Assembly: GCA_020226215.1 (NCBI GenBank)
Contig: CM035231.1
Span: 54,340,876-54,404,875, forward strand
Length of the DNA: 64,000 bases
Origin: Sindora glabra
Lineage: Eukaryota > Streptophyta > Magnoliopsida > Fabales > Fabaceae
Direction: 5' to 3'
Shown here: in pieces, positions 63,346 to 64,000 of the stretch
How positions within the stretch are numbered: the stretch's first letter is position 1
Layout of the letters: every line of letters begins with the position of its first letter
The notes under the pieces: model-generated
What the model was told of the DNA's origin: nothing
The model's database searches: none
The model's input: the letters and a program-made list of their open reading frames with translations, nothing else
Translations under genes and position numbers: made by a program

Positions 63346-64000
63346 TCAAATGAGTTATTTTCATAAAAAAATATTTTAAACTTAAATTTAGTTATTTTAG
63401 TTTGAATCCTTTTTTCACTTTTTTGATTTATATTAATTTTAATATTAATTTTAATTTAATTTGTATTTAATCTAATTTTTTTACATATTTAATTTTGCTT
63501 AAACATTAATTAGTATAATAAAATTAGTAAATATCATAAAATTTTTAGAATAATTATATTTTTATATATTCTTAAAATGAGAGTGTATATATATAATTGA
63601 TTGAAAAAAACACTTAAGGATTTATATATGTATATACATGATGTTATGATAAAATATTGTATAAAAATATGATTTTTATAAATTAAATTTTCTAACTTAA
63701 AAATTTATAGGAGAGTAGGAAAAATTCTGTATTTATTAAAATTTTAATTATTTTAAAGATTTTATGATATTTATTAATTTTATTACACTAATTAGTGTTT
63801 AAGCAACATTAAATATATAAAAAAATTAATTAAATCAAATACAAATTAATTTAAAATTAATATTAAAATTAAAATAAATCAAAAAAGTGAAAAAAGGGTT
63901 CAAACTAAAATAGCTAAATTTAAGTTCAAAATATTTTTTTTTATGAAAATAACTCATTTGATAAGCTAAAATTAATTTTTTTTAAATAAGTTTGATAAGC
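63307..64000. mobile_element. Foldback element with long inverted arms, cut by the window end
   Basis: 63307-63560 is the close reverse complement of about 63740-64000: for example GCTTATCAAACTTATTTT at 63307 against the reverse of AAATAAGTTTGATAAGC at 63984-64000, and TTTAGTTATTTTAGTTTGAA against TTCAAACTAAAATAGCTAAA. The loop is about 180 bp. The right arm is still matching at base 64000, so the second half and probably a mirror of the CTTATCA array lie beyond. No coding capacity is seen. Confidence 0.85.

Noticed and set aside
1..64000. CRISPR arrays, operons, riboswitches, rRNA or tRNA genes
   Set aside because: None is visible. The direct repeats found are microsatellites, transposon parts or segmental duplications in a plant nuclear sequence.

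Overview
This is a very AT-rich plant nuclear window, most likely from a eudicot. The evidence is spliced genes with GT-AG introns, a plant-type ATG8, plant MATH-domain genes, a plant SRP19 fragment, Ty1/copia and LINE remnants, probable solo LTRs, many MITE-like foldbacks and long (TA)n tracts. I could not fix the species. There are no prokaryotic features.

Genes and gene remnants. Three families are recognisable. (1) A block holding a MATH-domain gene (+ strand) and an ATG8 gene (- strand), tail to tail, occurs twice as a direct repeat: block A at 1-4193 (it starts before the window) and block B at 24194-27786, about 20 kb apart. In block B, and just beyond it, lies a complete five-exon ATG8 gene (27370-28785, minus, 118 residues, h/i type ending in an exposed glycine). 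It is the only gene here I consider intact. In block A the homology stops inside ATG8 intron 3, so only exons 4 and 5 exist there. Both MATH copies are broken, by different lesions. (2) The last two exons of an SRP19 gene lie at 8588-9943 (minus). Its 5' exons were not found and its tail is frameshifted. (3) All other coding similarity is to transposons.

Layout. 1-4.2 kb: block A. 4.2-8.5 kb: no gene, one CT/TA microsatellite. 8.5-9.95 kb: SRP19 remnant. 10-17.5 kb: AT-rich DNA with an LTR-like fragment and MITE-like elements. 17.5-21.9 kb: overlapping LTR-like sequence on the minus strand. 21.9-24.2 kb: AT-rich near-repeats. 24.2-29.2 kb: block B, the intact ATG8 and its promoter. 29.2-32.3 kb: dispersed repeats and a MITE. 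32.3-41.3 kb: a decayed Ty1/copia element with degenerate LTRs, internal duplications and a nested LTR-like insertion. 41.9-45.0 kb: an element with a CCA/TTA-rich core split by an LTR-like insertion. 45-51.4 kb: MITE-rich DNA. 51.4-52.9 kb: 3' end of a LINE. 53-62.6 kb: MITEs and a (TA)40 tract. 62.7-64 kb: a foldback with long arms carrying tandem repeats, running off the window.

Function. ATG8 is the membrane-conjugated ubiquitin-like protein of autophagy. The MATH relic converges on it with about 140 bp between their ends in block B. Nothing else suggests a pathway or operon-like unit. I found no convincing undescribed biological system. The points most worth checking are the MATH-ATG8 block duplication, the truncated second ATG8 and the terminal foldback.
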